Assembly: GCF_002904295.1 (NCBI RefSeq)
Contig: NZ_PPHG01000048.1
Location: forward strand, 38,997-102,996
Length of the DNA: 64,000 nucleotides
Direction of reading: 5' to 3'
From: Amycolatopsis sp. CA-128772
GTDB lineage: Bacteria; Actinomycetota; Actinomycetes; Mycobacteriales; Pseudonocardiaceae
Under the pieces are notes generated by a model, which worked only from the letters and a program-made list of their open reading frames with translations, searched no databases and was not told where the DNA came from. Position 1 is the first letter of the stretch. The number at the start of each line of letters is the position of its first letter. Positions 56,566 through 64,000 of the stretch are shown in pieces. Both the position numbers and the translations under genes were made by a program.

Positions 56566-57834
56566 TCAGGCGAGCTTCAGGGGGAGGGTCTTGGTCCGGG
56601 TGAACGCGGGCCGCAGGATCCACGGGAGCTCGTCGCGCGGGACGGCCAGCGACAGGTCCGGGAACCGGGTGAACAGCGCGTGCAGCGCCACCTCCGCCTC
56701 CTGGTAGGCCAGGTGCTGGCCCAGGCAGCGGTGGATGCCCTTGCCGAAGGACAGGTGCATCTCGTTGGCGACGGTCAGCCGGTCGACGATCAGCTTGTCC
56801 GGCTCGGAGAACTTGCGCGGGTCGGTGTTGGCCGCCAGCAGCAGCGGCGCGACCGGCGCCCCCTTGGGGATCGTGACGCCACCGAGCTCGACGTCCTCCG
56901 ACGGGAAGCGCACCTGGGTGAACTGGAGCGGGCCCAGCCGCTGCAGTTCCCGCACGGCCTGCGCCCACAGCTGCGGTTCGGCCTTCAGCCGCGCGAACTG
57001 CTCGGGGTGTTCGAGCAGGAAGAGCACGGAGTTGCCGATCAGGTACGTCGTCGTCTGGTGCCCGGCCGTGACGAGGCTGAACAGGATGCCGACGATCTCG
57101 TCGTCGGAGACGCGGGCCGGGTCCTCGGCCTGCGCCTGCACGAGCGCGGTGACCAGGTCGTCCTTCGGCTCGACGCGGCGGCGGGCCATCAGCTCCCGCG
57201 AGAGGGCGATGCACTTGCGCAGCGCGGGCGGGATGTTCGGCGCGTCCATGGTCGCCATCGCGTTGCCCCAGGCGTGCCAGGCGGCGCGGTCCTCCTCGTC
57301 GATGCCGACCAGCTCGCAGATCACCGTGACCGGCAGCGGGAAGCAGAACTCCTCGACGAGGTCGACCGGCGAGCCGTCCGCGCCCAGCTCCGCGATCCGG
57401 TCGAGCAGGTCCTCGGTGATCTTCTCGACGCGGGACCGCAGCGCGTTGACCCGGCGCGCGGTCAGCAGGTACGAGACCAGCTTGCGCAGCCGCGTGTGCT
57501 CCTCGCCGTCGGCGGAGTTGAGCTTGTTGGCCATCCACGGGATGAGGTCCTCGGGGAAGTTCATCCGCTTGAAGATGCCGTCGCGGATGTCCGCCATCGG
57601 CGAGTCCGCCGGCGGGTTCGTGAGGAACCGCGGATCGGTGAGCACCTGCAGCACGTCGTCGTAGCGGGTGGCCAGCCACATGTCCGGGCCACCCATCATG
57701 GTGCCGAGGTTCAGCGTCCCGTGCCCGGCCAGGGGTTCTTCGCGCAACCGCGCGTACCAGCCGAACGGGTCGGCGACGACCTCCGGCGAAAGCAGGTCGA
57801 CCGGTTCGGCCTTCGGCCCGGCAGTGGCGGTCAT
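56566..57834 (-). CDS. rif16: Cytochrome P450, Rif16-like
   Basis: A 422-residue P450 with ATG after GGGAGG; I-helix TAGHQTTTY, ExxR in RELQRLGP and heme loop FGKGIHRCLG. It heads the operon with rifR and stands divergent to the Rif15-type transketolase genes. In rifamycin B formation, Rif15 adds a two-carbon unit giving rifamycin L and Rif16 rearranges it to B. Shared regulation with the transketolase supports that role. A near-duplicate lies at 41063-42328, so the roles could be exchanged between the two copies. Confidence 0.85.
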   Translation of the reverse strand: MTATAGPKAEPVDLLSPEVVADPFGWYARLREEPLAGHGTLNLGTMMGGPDMWLATRYDDVLQVLTDPRFLTNPPADSPMADIRDGIFKRMNFPEDLIPWMANKLNSADGEEHTRLRKLVSYLLTARRVNALRSRVEKITEDLLDRIAELGADGSPVDLVEEFCFPLPVTVICELVGIDEEDRAAWHAWGNAMATMDAPNIPPALRKCIALSRELMARRRVEPKDDLVTALVQAQAEDPARVSDDEIVGILFSLVTAGHQTTTYLIGNSVLFLLEHPEQFARLKAEPQLWAQAVRELQRLGPLQFTQVRFPSEDVELGGVTIPKGAPVAPLLLAANTDPRKFSEPDKLIVDRLTVANEMHLSFGKGIHRCLGQHLAYQEAEVALHALFTRFPDLSLAVPRDELPWILRPAFTRTKTLPLKLA

Positions 57835-57866
57835 GGACCTCCCCTTTCCTGGTGACGGACGTTCGG

Positions 57867-57911
57867 AGCGTAGGAAAGCGCCGGCCGGTTGAGCATCCCC
57901 CAACCTGACAG
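57867..57911 (-). promoter_or_regulatory. RifZ-type box and -10 element before the rif16-rifR operon
   Basis: Minus strand CTGTC-AGGTTGGG-GGATG (57911 to 57894; one mismatch in the left half), 21 bases, then TACGCT (57872-57867). Back to back with the site at 57950. Confidence 0.68.
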
Positions 57912-57949
57912 TGCTCGGCATGTCCTTTGTGGACAGAAGGGGCCGGGCG

Positions 57950-57994
57950 CTATCAGAACGGGGGATGCCCGGCGGTCCGCGGACGACCTAGCCT
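57950..57994 (+). promoter_or_regulatory. RifZ-type box and -10 element before the transketolase genes
   Basis: CTATC-AGAACGGG-GGATG at 57950-57967, 21 bases, then TAGCCT at 57989-57994. Identical 18-base box to 39594-39611. Confidence 0.75.
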
Positions 57995-58033
57995 GCGACA
58001 GGACTCGTGCCCGAAGCGACCGAGGAAGCGCGA

Positions 58034-58729
58034 ATGCTGACGACAGAAGAGACGATAAAAGGCCTGTTCGCCAGGTTGACCGGGGACGACAAGCACCTGG
58101 CGGCCGCGACATCAACGCTGGACGTCCTCTGGGTGCTCTACGACCGCGTGCTGAACGTGTCGCCGGAGACCATCGACGACCCCGGCCGGGACCGGTTCTA
58201 CCTCTCCAAGGGACACGGGCCGATGGCCTACTACACGATGCTCGCCGCGAAGGGCTTCATCGACCCGGAAACGCTGGACACCTGGCGGACGTTCGGCTCG
58301 CCGCTCGGCATGCACCCGGACCGCAACCTGGCGCCCGGCGTGGAGATCAGCGCCGGTTCCCTCGGCCACGGGCTCCCGCTCGGCGTCGGCACCACGCTCG
58401 CGCTGCGCGCGCAGGGCCACCACGACACCCGGGTGTTCGTGCTGATGGGCGACGGCGAGTTCGACGAGGGCAGCAACCACGAGACGATGGCGATCGCCGG
58501 CCGGCTCGGCCTGGACCGGCTCACCGCGATCGTCATCGACAACAAGACGGCGAGCCTCGGCTGGCCGGGCGGGATCGCCGCCCGCTTCGCCGGCGAGGAC
58601 TGGCGGGCGAGCACGGTGAACGGCCGTGACCACGACGCCCTGTACGAGGCCTTGACCAGGGAGCCCGACGGGCGGCCGCAGGTCGTCGTGGCGGAGATCC
58701 TCCCGTTCGCGGAAGGGAGCGCGGCATGA
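58034..58729 (+). CDS. rif15A: Transketolase N-terminal (thiamine diphosphate-binding) subunit
   Basis: A 231-residue half-transketolase carrying the TPP motif GDGEFDEGSNHET...N and the residues HGPMAYY and GSLGHGLPLGVG. In rifamycin producers Rif15 moves a C2 ketol unit onto the naphthoquinone oxygen to make rifamycin L. I chose the ATG at 58034 because GAGGAA precedes it; an in-frame GTG at 58007 is less likely. The stop overlaps the start of the second half (ATGA). Confidence 0.9.
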   Translation: MLTTEETIKGLFARLTGDDKHLAAATSTLDVLWVLYDRVLNVSPETIDDPGRDRFYLSKGHGPMAYYTMLAAKGFIDPETLDTWRTFGSPLGMHPDRNLAPGVEISAGSLGHGLPLGVGTTLALRAQGHHDTRVFVLMGDGEFDEGSNHETMAIAGRLGLDRLTAIVIDNKTASLGWPGGIAARFAGEDWRASTVNGRDHDALYEALTREPDGRPQVVVAEILPFAEGSAA

Positions 58730-59637
58730 CCGCCCAGCTGACCAGGAAGCAGATGCGGACCGTCTGGGCGGAAACGGTGGTCGAGTCGCTCGACACCGAC
58801 CCGCGCCTGGTCGTGCTGACCGCGGACATCTCGTCGTGGTTCTTCTGGGAAGCCAAGAAGGAGCACCCGGACCGGGTGGTCAACCTCGGCATCCGCGAGC
58901 AGGCGATGATCGACATCGCCGGTGGCTTCGCGCTGGCCGGGATGCGCCCGATGGTGCACACCTACGGGCCGTTCCTGATCGAGCGGCCGTTCGAGCAGAT
59001 CAAGATCGGCCTCGGCCACCAGGACGTCGGCGCGGTGCTGGTCAGCGTGGGCGCCTCCTACGACGACCCGTCGTGGGGCCGGACCCACCAGGCGCCCGGC
59101 GACGTGGCGCTGCTGGACACCCTGCCGGGCTGGACCGTGCACGTGCCGGGCCACGAGGACGAGGTCGCCCCGCTGCTGCGCCAGGCGATCGCCGGCAGCG
59201 GGCGGGTCTACGTGCGGCTCTCCGAGCGCGCCAACGCCGAGGCGGTGCCGGTGTCCGACGGGTTCACCGTGCTGCGCCGGGGCAGCCGCGGCGTGGTGCT
59301 CGCGGTCGGCCCGGTGCTGGACCAGGTGCTCGCGGCGACGGCCACCCTGGACGTCACCGTGCTGTACGCCTCGACGATCCGCCCGTTCGACCGCGCGGGC
59401 CTGCGCGCCGCGGTGGGCGCGGCCCGGCCGGACGTGGTCCTGGTCGAGCCGTACCTGCAGGGCACCTCGGCGTTCGAGGTGAACGAGGCCCTCGGCGACG
59501 TCCCGCACCGGCTGCGGGCGTTCGGCACCTGGCGTGATCGCGAGGCCCGCGTGTACGGCACGGCCGCGGAGCACGACCGGCTGCTCGGCGTGGACGCGGA
59601 AAGCCTGGCCGCGTCGATCGGCGACTTCCTCGGCTGA
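58726..59637 (+). CDS. rif15B: Transketolase C-terminal (pyrimidine-binding) subunit
   Basis: A 303-residue partner with the central/C-terminal transketolase domains: ADISSWFFWEAKKEHPDRVVNLGIREQAM, where the Glu activates TPP, followed by GPFLIERPFEQ and a C-terminal regulatory fold. It needs the upstream subunit for activity and is translationally coupled to it. Split transketolases also occur in primary metabolism, but the promoter box and the neighbouring rif16 point to C-4 tailoring. Confidence 0.9.
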   Translation: MTAQLTRKQMRTVWAETVVESLDTDPRLVVLTADISSWFFWEAKKEHPDRVVNLGIREQAMIDIAGGFALAGMRPMVHTYGPFLIERPFEQIKIGLGHQDVGAVLVSVGASYDDPSWGRTHQAPGDVALLDTLPGWTVHVPGHEDEVAPLLRQAIAGSGRVYVRLSERANAEAVPVSDGFTVLRRGSRGVVLAVGPVLDQVLAATATLDVTVLYASTIRPFDRAGLRAAVGAARPDVVLVEPYLQGTSAFEVNEALGDVPHRLRAFGTWRDREARVYGTAAEHDRLLGVDAESLAASIGDFLG

Positions 59638-59716
59638 CCCTGCTCCACCGGCTCCGCACCCGCTGTTCGCCACGGTGGGTGCGGAGCCGTCGTGCGTCCG
59701 GGGGTGTGTTCCGGAT

Positions 59717-59761
59717 GCCGAAAGGCCGGCCCGGGCGCTTGCCCGGACCGGCCCTTTCGGC
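59717..59761. terminator. Hairpin between convergent rif15B and P450 genes
   Basis: GCCGAAAGG...CCTTTCGGC outer arms with a GC-rich, slightly mismatched inner stem around CTTG. It lies midway in the 143-base gap between two converging genes and resembles the 35837 terminator in its AAAGG/CCTTT arms. Confidence 0.75.
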
Positions 59762-59780
59762 AGCCGGCAGTATTACCGCG

Positions 59781-61040
59781 TCAGGGCGTGTCCCAGACGA
59801 CCGGCAGGGTGTGCACGCCGAAGGTCAGCATGTCGTTGCGCAAGGTGATCTCCCCGGGCGGCACGGCGAGCCGGAGGCCGGGCAGCCGGCGCAGCAGCTC
59901 GGGGTAACCGATCTGCAGTTCCATCCGGGCCAGCTGCTGGCCGAGGCACTGGTGCACGCCGTGGCCGAAGGCCAGGTGCGGGCCGCGGGGCCGGGTCACG
60001 TCCAGCTCCTGGGCGGCCGGCCGGTGCCGGTCGTTGCGGTTGGTGGCCAGCACGGACACCACCACCGTCGAGCCGGCCGGGATCCGCTCGCCGCCGAGCT
60101 CCAGGTCCTCCGTGGCGAACCGGAAGAGGCCGGGGTTGATGACGGACAGGTAGCGCAGCATCTCCTCGACGGCGTCCTCGGTGCGGGAGGGGTCGTCGCG
60201 CAGCGCGGCCAGCTGGTCCGGGCGCTGCAGCAGCACGAAGATGCCCAGCCCCAGCATGCTCGCCGTGGTGTCGTAGCCGGCCAGGAGCAGCAGGTTGGCG
60301 ATGTTGACGAGCTCGTCGTCGGTGAGCGCCGGGTCGGCGCCGGCGTGGTGGATCAAGCCGGAGAGGATGTCGTCGGCCGGGTTCTCCCGCTTCTCCGTGA
60401 TCAGGCGCTGGATGAACGCGCGCAGGGCCTCGAAGTTCTCCATGCCCTCCTTGACCGGCAGGTCCATCCGCAGCAGGAGCTTGGCGCGTTCCTGGAACTC
60501 GTCGCGGTCGGCGTAAGGGACGCCGAGCAGCTCGCAGATCATCAGCGAGGGGACCGGGAACGCGAATTCGGTCATCAGGTCGGCGGTGTTGCCCTTGGCC
60601 AGCATGGCGTCGAGCTGCCCGGCGACGATCTCCTCGATCCGGGCGCCCAGCTCGCGGATCCGGCGGACGGTGAACTGCCCGGTGAGCAGCTTCCGGTACC
60701 GGGTGTGCTCCGGCGGGTCCATGTTGATGAACGACCCGGCCCGCGCCTTGTCGTTGCGCAGCCGGTCCCGGACCTCTTCGGGCAGCTCCTTGAACCGGGG
60801 GTGGTAGCTGAACCGGTCGGAGGAGAACCGCGGGTCCGACAGCACCGCGCGGGCCTCCTCGAACCCGGACACCAGCCAGAACGGGTCGCCGCCGGCCAGC
60901 TGCGCCTTGGCGATCGGCCCTTCCCCGGCCGCCGCCACCAGGGCGGCCGGCACCGTGAACGGGTCCTCGCGCCGGACGTACTGCTCGGGAAGGGGCGAGC
61001 GCATCGATTCGTTGCCGGATTCGGTCACCTTGGTCGTCAC
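59781..61040 (-). CDS. Cytochrome P450 (Rif5/Rif13-type candidate)
   Basis: A 419-residue P450: I-helix LAGYDTTAS, ExxR in EEMLRYLS, heme loop FGHGVHQCLG. GTG start at 61040. In the rif cluster a P450 (Rif5) carries out the oxidative remodelling of the ansa chain from rifamycin W to SV; this gene, next to rifJ, is one of the candidates, together with the one at 28599-29795. The end is marked by the hairpin at 59717 and a RifZ-type box lies 115 bases before the start. Confidence 0.9.
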   Translation of the reverse strand: MTTKVTESGNESMRSPLPEQYVRREDPFTVPAALVAAAGEGPIAKAQLAGGDPFWLVSGFEEARAVLSDPRFSSDRFSYHPRFKELPEEVRDRLRNDKARAGSFINMDPPEHTRYRKLLTGQFTVRRIRELGARIEEIVAGQLDAMLAKGNTADLMTEFAFPVPSLMICELLGVPYADRDEFQERAKLLLRMDLPVKEGMENFEALRAFIQRLITEKRENPADDILSGLIHHAGADPALTDDELVNIANLLLLAGYDTTASMLGLGIFVLLQRPDQLAALRDDPSRTEDAVEEMLRYLSVINPGLFRFATEDLELGGERIPAGSTVVVSVLATNRNDRHRPAAQELDVTRPRGPHLAFGHGVHQCLGQQLARMELQIGYPELLRRLPGLRLAVPPGEITLRNDMLTFGVHTLPVVWDTP

Positions 61041-61127
61041 TGCGGCGGAACTCCATTCCCGGTCTCGCGCGGGCCGGACGGCGATCGACGGGAGCAGGCG
61101 ATCCCGCGACCGGCCTGGTCACCTCGG

Positions 61128-61172
61128 AGCCTAGGTCGGGTCGCGCGGGCCGGGCATCCCTCGGTCTGATAG
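61128..61172 (-). promoter_or_regulatory. RifZ-type box and -10 element before the P450 at 59781-61040
   Basis: Minus strand CTATC-AGACCGAG-GGATG (61172 to 61155), 21 bases, then TAGGCT (61133-61128). No matching plus-strand site for rifJ is seen. Confidence 0.72.
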
Positions 61173-61279
61173 GTCTGCCGGGTGCGGTAAGGGTGACTGT
61201 CAAAGTAGGGGTGTTCGCGGCCGGAGGGCGCCGACAGCATGGGGTGGTCCGACCGACCGCCGGCTGTGTGAGGTGTCCC

Positions 61280-61723
61280 GTGAGCGTCGTCCTGTTGCTG
61301 AACGGTCCGAACCTGGGTGTGCTGGGCCGGCGTGAGCCGGAGATCTACGGCACCGACACGCTCGCCGACATCGAAAAGGCCGTCGCCGAAGAGGTGAGCG
61401 CCCGCGGCTGGGAAGTGCTGTCCATCCAGCGCGAGGGCGAGGGCGAGCTGGTCGCCGCCATCCACGAGCACCACGACCGCACGGTGGGTGCCATCGTCAA
61501 CCCCGGCGCGCTGATGATCGCCGGCTGGAGCCTGCGTGACGCGCTGGCGAGCTACCAGCCGCCGTGGATCGAGGTGCACCTGAGCAACGTGTGGGCGCGC
61601 GAGCAGTTCCGGCACGAGTCGGTCATCGCCCCCCTCGCCAGCGGTGTGGTGGTGGGTTTGGGGGCCTTCGGTTACCGCTTGGCGGCGCAGGCGCTGCTGC
61701 ATCTGGTTGCGGGTAATCAGTGA
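61280..61723 (+). CDS. rifJ: Aminodehydroquinate dehydratase (type II dehydroquinase family)
   Basis: A 147-residue type II dehydroquinase: NGPNLGVLGRREPEIYG with Asn11, Arg and Tyr23, VNPGA with Asn74, and EVHLSN with His100. It dehydrates aminodehydroquinate on the way to AHBA and is separated from the other AHBA genes, as in the rifamycin cluster. The GTG at 61280 follows GAGG and gives the family N-terminus; an in-frame GTG at 61193 would add 29 residues of no known fold. At the position of the usual THTS the protein reads MIAG, so the family His (M. tuberculosis His81) is Ile80. This may be a trait of the AHBA subgroup. Confidence 0.92.
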   Translation: MSVVLLLNGPNLGVLGRREPEIYGTDTLADIEKAVAEEVSARGWEVLSIQREGEGELVAAIHEHHDRTVGAIVNPGALMIAGWSLRDALASYQPPWIEVHLSNVWAREQFRHESVIAPLASGVVVGLGAFGYRLAAQALLHLVAGNQ

Positions 61724-61796
61724 CCGGGTGGGTGCCCACGGCGGCCGGGTAACGACACAAGGCGGCCATTGGGACATAGCGTCGACCGATGGTTGG

Positions 61797-61825
61797 TTGA
61801 CTACTAACCGAATACACCCTAGGCC
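61797..61825 (+). promoter_or_regulatory. Candidate vegetative promoter upstream of rifZ
   Basis: TTGACT at 61797-61802, 17 bases, TAGGCC at 61820-61825. The -35 is close to consensus for the main sigma factor; the -10 is weak. It is about 400 bases before the rifZ start, so a long leader or further promoters are implied. Confidence 0.4.
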
Positions 61826-61908
61826 AGTAGGCTGATTCGACCTCCGGTGCAGCAGACAATCTTGTTGGTACGCAAGGGAGAACGCACGTATAAGGCATTC
61901 TGGAGGAA

Positions 61909-61924
61909 TGTGACTGTCGTCACA
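61909..61924. promoter_or_regulatory. Perfect Crp-type site (TGTGA-N6-TCACA)
   Basis: TGTGACTGTCGTCACA, both half-sites exact and symmetrical. It is the consensus for Crp/FNR-family regulators, including actinobacterial Crp. Located 80-100 bases downstream of the candidate promoter and about 295 upstream of rifZ. Confidence 0.55.
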
Positions 61925-62218
61925 GTGGTACGGAGGGAAGCTTGGGCCGAAGCTATCGTGGGTGAGGCAAAGAGGTTAATCTTTCACAAGCCAACTGGGA
62001 GGTGGCTGTGGCGCGCTCATTTTGTCTTCGCCAACGCGCCGCCGTTCGTTGATCATCTGCAGCGCCTCGAACAGCGACTTAACGCGGTGCGCATTATCCT
62101 GGCTTGACTGGACGGCCTCTGCGGCCATGCCGTCCATGGCCTCGGTTGCGAATTCCGCTGAAGCGCGGCGCGCCGCAAGATCGATTCTGCTGCGTCTATT
62201 TCTGGGGATGGCCGATCG

Positions 62219-63496
62219 ATGTTGGACGTACCAAGCTTGCATGTGCCGAAAAATCCATTCACCGGATTCGGCGACGATTTGATGCGAAGGTCCTGCGATA
62301 CCGCGGGATTCCTCCGGAGGTCCGCTTCTTCGTGGTTCGACGGGCGGCTCGACCAGGGTCTGCAGTGCGCCAAGGCGGCCGCCGCGGGCAGCCGCCAGGA
62401 CGCTCCCGAGCTCTACGACCTGGCCCAGTTCTGGTATGTCGGGCTGCTCGTCAAGGCCCGCAAGCTCGAGTCGGGCCGCCGGGTGCTCGACGCCGTCGAG
62501 GCGACCCGGGGCGGGTCCTCGTCCGAGCGGATGACCGCCGTGTCGCACAACGTCCGGGGCAGCCTGCTGTTCGCCATGGGCAGCGTCGACGGGGCGATGG
62601 CCGAGATCAGCACGGGGCTGCAGATCGCCGAGGGCTGCGGTGACCGGTCCCTGCGGCCGCCCAGCTACGTCGTGCTGGCGCTGGGTGCGCTGCGCCGCGC
62701 GGACATGCGGGCGTGCCGGCACTTCGTGGACAAGCTGGCCGACGAAGCCCTGCTGGGGTACTTCGGCCAGGCGCCGGGGGCGTGGGTGGCCGCGCAGGCG
62801 GTGGAGGCCCGCAGCGGGGTGGAGAGCGCGGCGAGCCTCATCGCCGGCATCGTCACCAACCCGGTGGTCCTCCGCCAGCTCCTGGTTTCGGAGCCGGCGG
62901 CGGCGTCCTGGCTGGTCCGCGTCTGCCTGAAGCTGGGCGCGGACGACCTGGCGAAGCTCACCGTGGAAGCGGCCACCGCGGTGGCCGCCGAGCAACCGGA
63001 ATTCAGCGTCATCCGCGGCTCCGCCCTGCACGCGGCCGGTTTGCTGGAACAGGACGCGGCCAAATTGCGCGAGGCGGCCGAAATCCACCCCGACCGCTGG
63101 TGCGCGGCTTCCGCGCGCGAAGACCTGGCCACCCTGCTGGCCACCCGGCCGGCGGAACGCGAGCGCACCATTCGCATTCTCGAATCGGTGTCCGACACGT
63201 ATGCGGCGGTGAGCGCAACCAGGGACGCGGCCCGCGTGGTGAACAAACTCCGCGAATACGGCGTCCGGCGGCGGACTACCCGCAATGTGGAATGCGAAGG
63301 TGTGGTACCCCACGGCCTGACGAGCACGGAGTTCGCGGTGGCCGAACTGGTCAGCCAGGGCAACACCAACAACGAGGTGGGCCGGCAGCTGTTCATTTCC
63401 CGGCACACGGTGGCGTTCCACCTGAAGAAGGTTTTCCAGAAGATGAACATCACGTCCCGGGTCGAGCTGGCGGCCGCGTGGAACATGGTCACCTGA
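62219..63496 (+). CDS. rifZ: LuxR-family transcriptional activator (RifZ-like)
   Basis: A 425-residue regulator with a C-terminal LuxR/FixJ helix-turn-helix (GLTSTEFAVAELVSQGNTNN, then ISRHTVAFHLKKVFQKMNI) and an N-terminal all-alpha, TPR-like region of about 350 residues. It has no Walker A, so it is not a large LAL protein. Position just behind rifJ matches RifZ of A. mediterranei, the pathway-specific activator that, as I recall, binds CTACC-N8-GGATG; eleven such or related sites occur in this window. The ATG at 62219 is favoured; another at 62282 is possible. No RifZ-type box is found before it, which suggests it is controlled by other regulators. Confidence 0.88.
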   Translation: MLDVPSLHVPKNPFTGFGDDLMRRSCDTAGFLRRSASSWFDGRLDQGLQCAKAAAAGSRQDAPELYDLAQFWYVGLLVKARKLESGRRVLDAVEATRGGSSSERMTAVSHNVRGSLLFAMGSVDGAMAEISTGLQIAEGCGDRSLRPPSYVVLALGALRRADMRACRHFVDKLADEALLGYFGQAPGAWVAAQAVEARSGVESAASLIAGIVTNPVVLRQLLVSEPAAASWLVRVCLKLGADDLAKLTVEAATAVAAEQPEFSVIRGSALHAAGLLEQDAAKLREAAEIHPDRWCAASAREDLATLLATRPAERERTIRILESVSDTYAAVSATRDAARVVNKLREYGVRRRTTRNVECEGVVPHGLTSTEFAVAELVSQGNTNNEVGRQLFISRHTVAFHLKKVFQKMNITSRVELAAAWNMVT

Positions 63497-64000
63497 CGCG
63501 CTGACTGCTGATGGGTTGGATGCGGTGTTCCGTGGGAACACTGCGAGGGTCGCAACGGCGTCGCGACGGGCAGCGCAGCCCGCGACGCCGACGGTGACAC
63601 GCTCGACGTGACGCGCTCGGTGCGCGCCGCTGCCCCGGTGCCGTGGCAGCGGTGGTCACCGAGGTGCTCGCGGTGGGTGGTGCGGGCGGATGGTTCGGGC
63701 GGGGTGGCGAGGTCGCTGGTGGCTCCGGCAGCCTCTCGCCGCTTCTCCTTATGTACTTGTGCCGCGCCGCGCGGTCCGGCTGCTCCGGGTCTTCGGGCGC
63801 GCAGGCCCAGCACCGATGCGCTCCGTCACCGCACGGCTCCGGTGGGTGTGCGAGCGGTCCCTTGCCTCCTCGGCGCCGGCTGCCGCAGCGGGCGGGCCGC
63901 TGTTGCCGCCCGGCCCCTCAAGCGCCGGCCGTCGCAGCGAGCGGGTCACCGCGGCCGCCCGGCCCCGCGACCGCCGTATGCCGCCCCTCACCGGCGCCCG
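63497..64000. other. Non-coding region after rifZ
   Basis: About 500 GC-rich bases with no convincing gene: the open frames lack ribosome sites and family resemblance. It contains the hairpin at 63557. This probably marks the right border of the cluster. Confidence 0.5.
63557..63589 (+). terminator. Hairpin terminator candidate after rifZ
   Basis: Arms GGCGTCGCG (63557-63565) and CGCGACGCC (63581-63589) are exact complements, with an inner GGGC/GCCC pairing around AGCGCA. It begins 60 bases behind the rifZ stop. No T-run follows. Confidence 0.55.

Larger units (their letters stand above)
61724..62218. other. AT-rich intergenic control region upstream of rifZ
   Basis: About 495 bases with clearly lower GC than the rest. 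It holds a candidate promoter (61797-61825), a Crp-type palindrome (61909-61924) and short open frames with no recognisable product. A minus-strand frame reaching down to about 61976 (containing ATEAMDGMAAEAVQSSQDN) has protein-like composition but no clear start, so I do not call it a gene. Confidence 0.6.

Noticed and set aside
61193..61279. Longer rifJ start
   Set aside because: The extra 29 residues resemble nothing and the family N-terminus starts at the GTG 61280 behind GAGG.
61847..62107. An 86-codon plus-strand frame in the rifZ upstream region
   Set aside because: No ribosome site, no recognisable fold, and it covers the Crp-type palindrome; probably chance in lower-GC DNA.
63749..63991. 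An 80-codon minus-strand frame at the right edge
   Set aside because: Arg/Ala-rich composition without start signals or similarity to any known family.

Overview
The window is very GC-rich actinomycete DNA carrying most of an ansamycin polyketide gene cluster of the rifamycin type. Gene content and order (last PKS genes, amide synthase without a thioesterase, a complete aminoshikimate/AHBA cassette, rif15/rif16-like tailoring genes, rifJ, and a LuxR regulator of the RifZ kind) point to an Amycolatopsis relative. The details depart from plain rifamycin B and resemble what I recall of the kanglemycins (rifamycin congeners with a C-27 deoxysugar and a dimethylsuccinyl side chain). That product assignment is inference.

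Layout. 1-20286 (+): the 3' part of the assembly line: the end of one PKS gene (module 7), one single-module gene (module 8) and one bimodular gene (modules 9 and 10). 20293-28609 (+): rifF amide synthase, a 62-residue unknown, and rifG-H-I-K-L-M-N, which make the 3-amino-5-hydroxybenzoate starter. 28599-29795 (-): a P450. 29953-35827 (+): an operon of a tricorn-like protein, a sugar ketoreductase, an aldo-keto reductase and a TylF-type sugar O-methyltransferase. 39500-35889 (-): 2,3-dehydratase, glycosyltransferase and a secreted SurE-like phosphatase. 39723-44020 (+): two P450s and an acyl-CoA carboxylase beta subunit. 47730-44165 (-): a heterodimeric ABC exporter. 47957-49942 (+): a Tat-type multicopper oxidase. 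50092-53095 (+): a split B12-dependent mutase plus a CoA-transferase. 57834-53092 (-): Rif16-like P450, RifR thioesterase, PapA5/Rif20-like acyltransferase, Rif19-like flavoprotein. 58034-59637 (+): Rif15-type transketolase halves. 61040-59781 (-): a P450. 61280-61723 (+): rifJ. 62219-63496 (+): rifZ-like regulator.

How the genes fit together. AHBA primes the PKS; modules 7-10 finish the ansa chain; RifF closes the macrolactam. The module 8 acyltransferase has a VGSH motif and an ethylmalonyl-type context, while AT7 and AT10 are YASH (methylmalonyl) and AT9 is HAFH (malonyl). Module 8 sets C-20, so an ethyl branch is predicted there. The carboxylase, mutase, CoA-transferase and acyltransferase form a plausible route from isovaleryl-CoA through isopropylmalonyl-CoA to a 2,2-dimethylsuccinyl ester. 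The sugar genes supply and attach a methylated 2-deoxysugar.

Regulation. I find eleven sites related to CTACC/CTATC-N8-GGATG. Eight of them are followed 20-21 bp later by a TAnnnT -10 hexamer; the other three are degenerate. They lie before almost every operon and match the RifZ box I recall, so the LuxR protein at the right end probably controls the cluster. Its own upstream region is unusually AT-rich and holds a perfect TGTGA-N6-TCACA Crp-type site. I saw no tRNA, rRNA, CRISPR, IS element or transposase.
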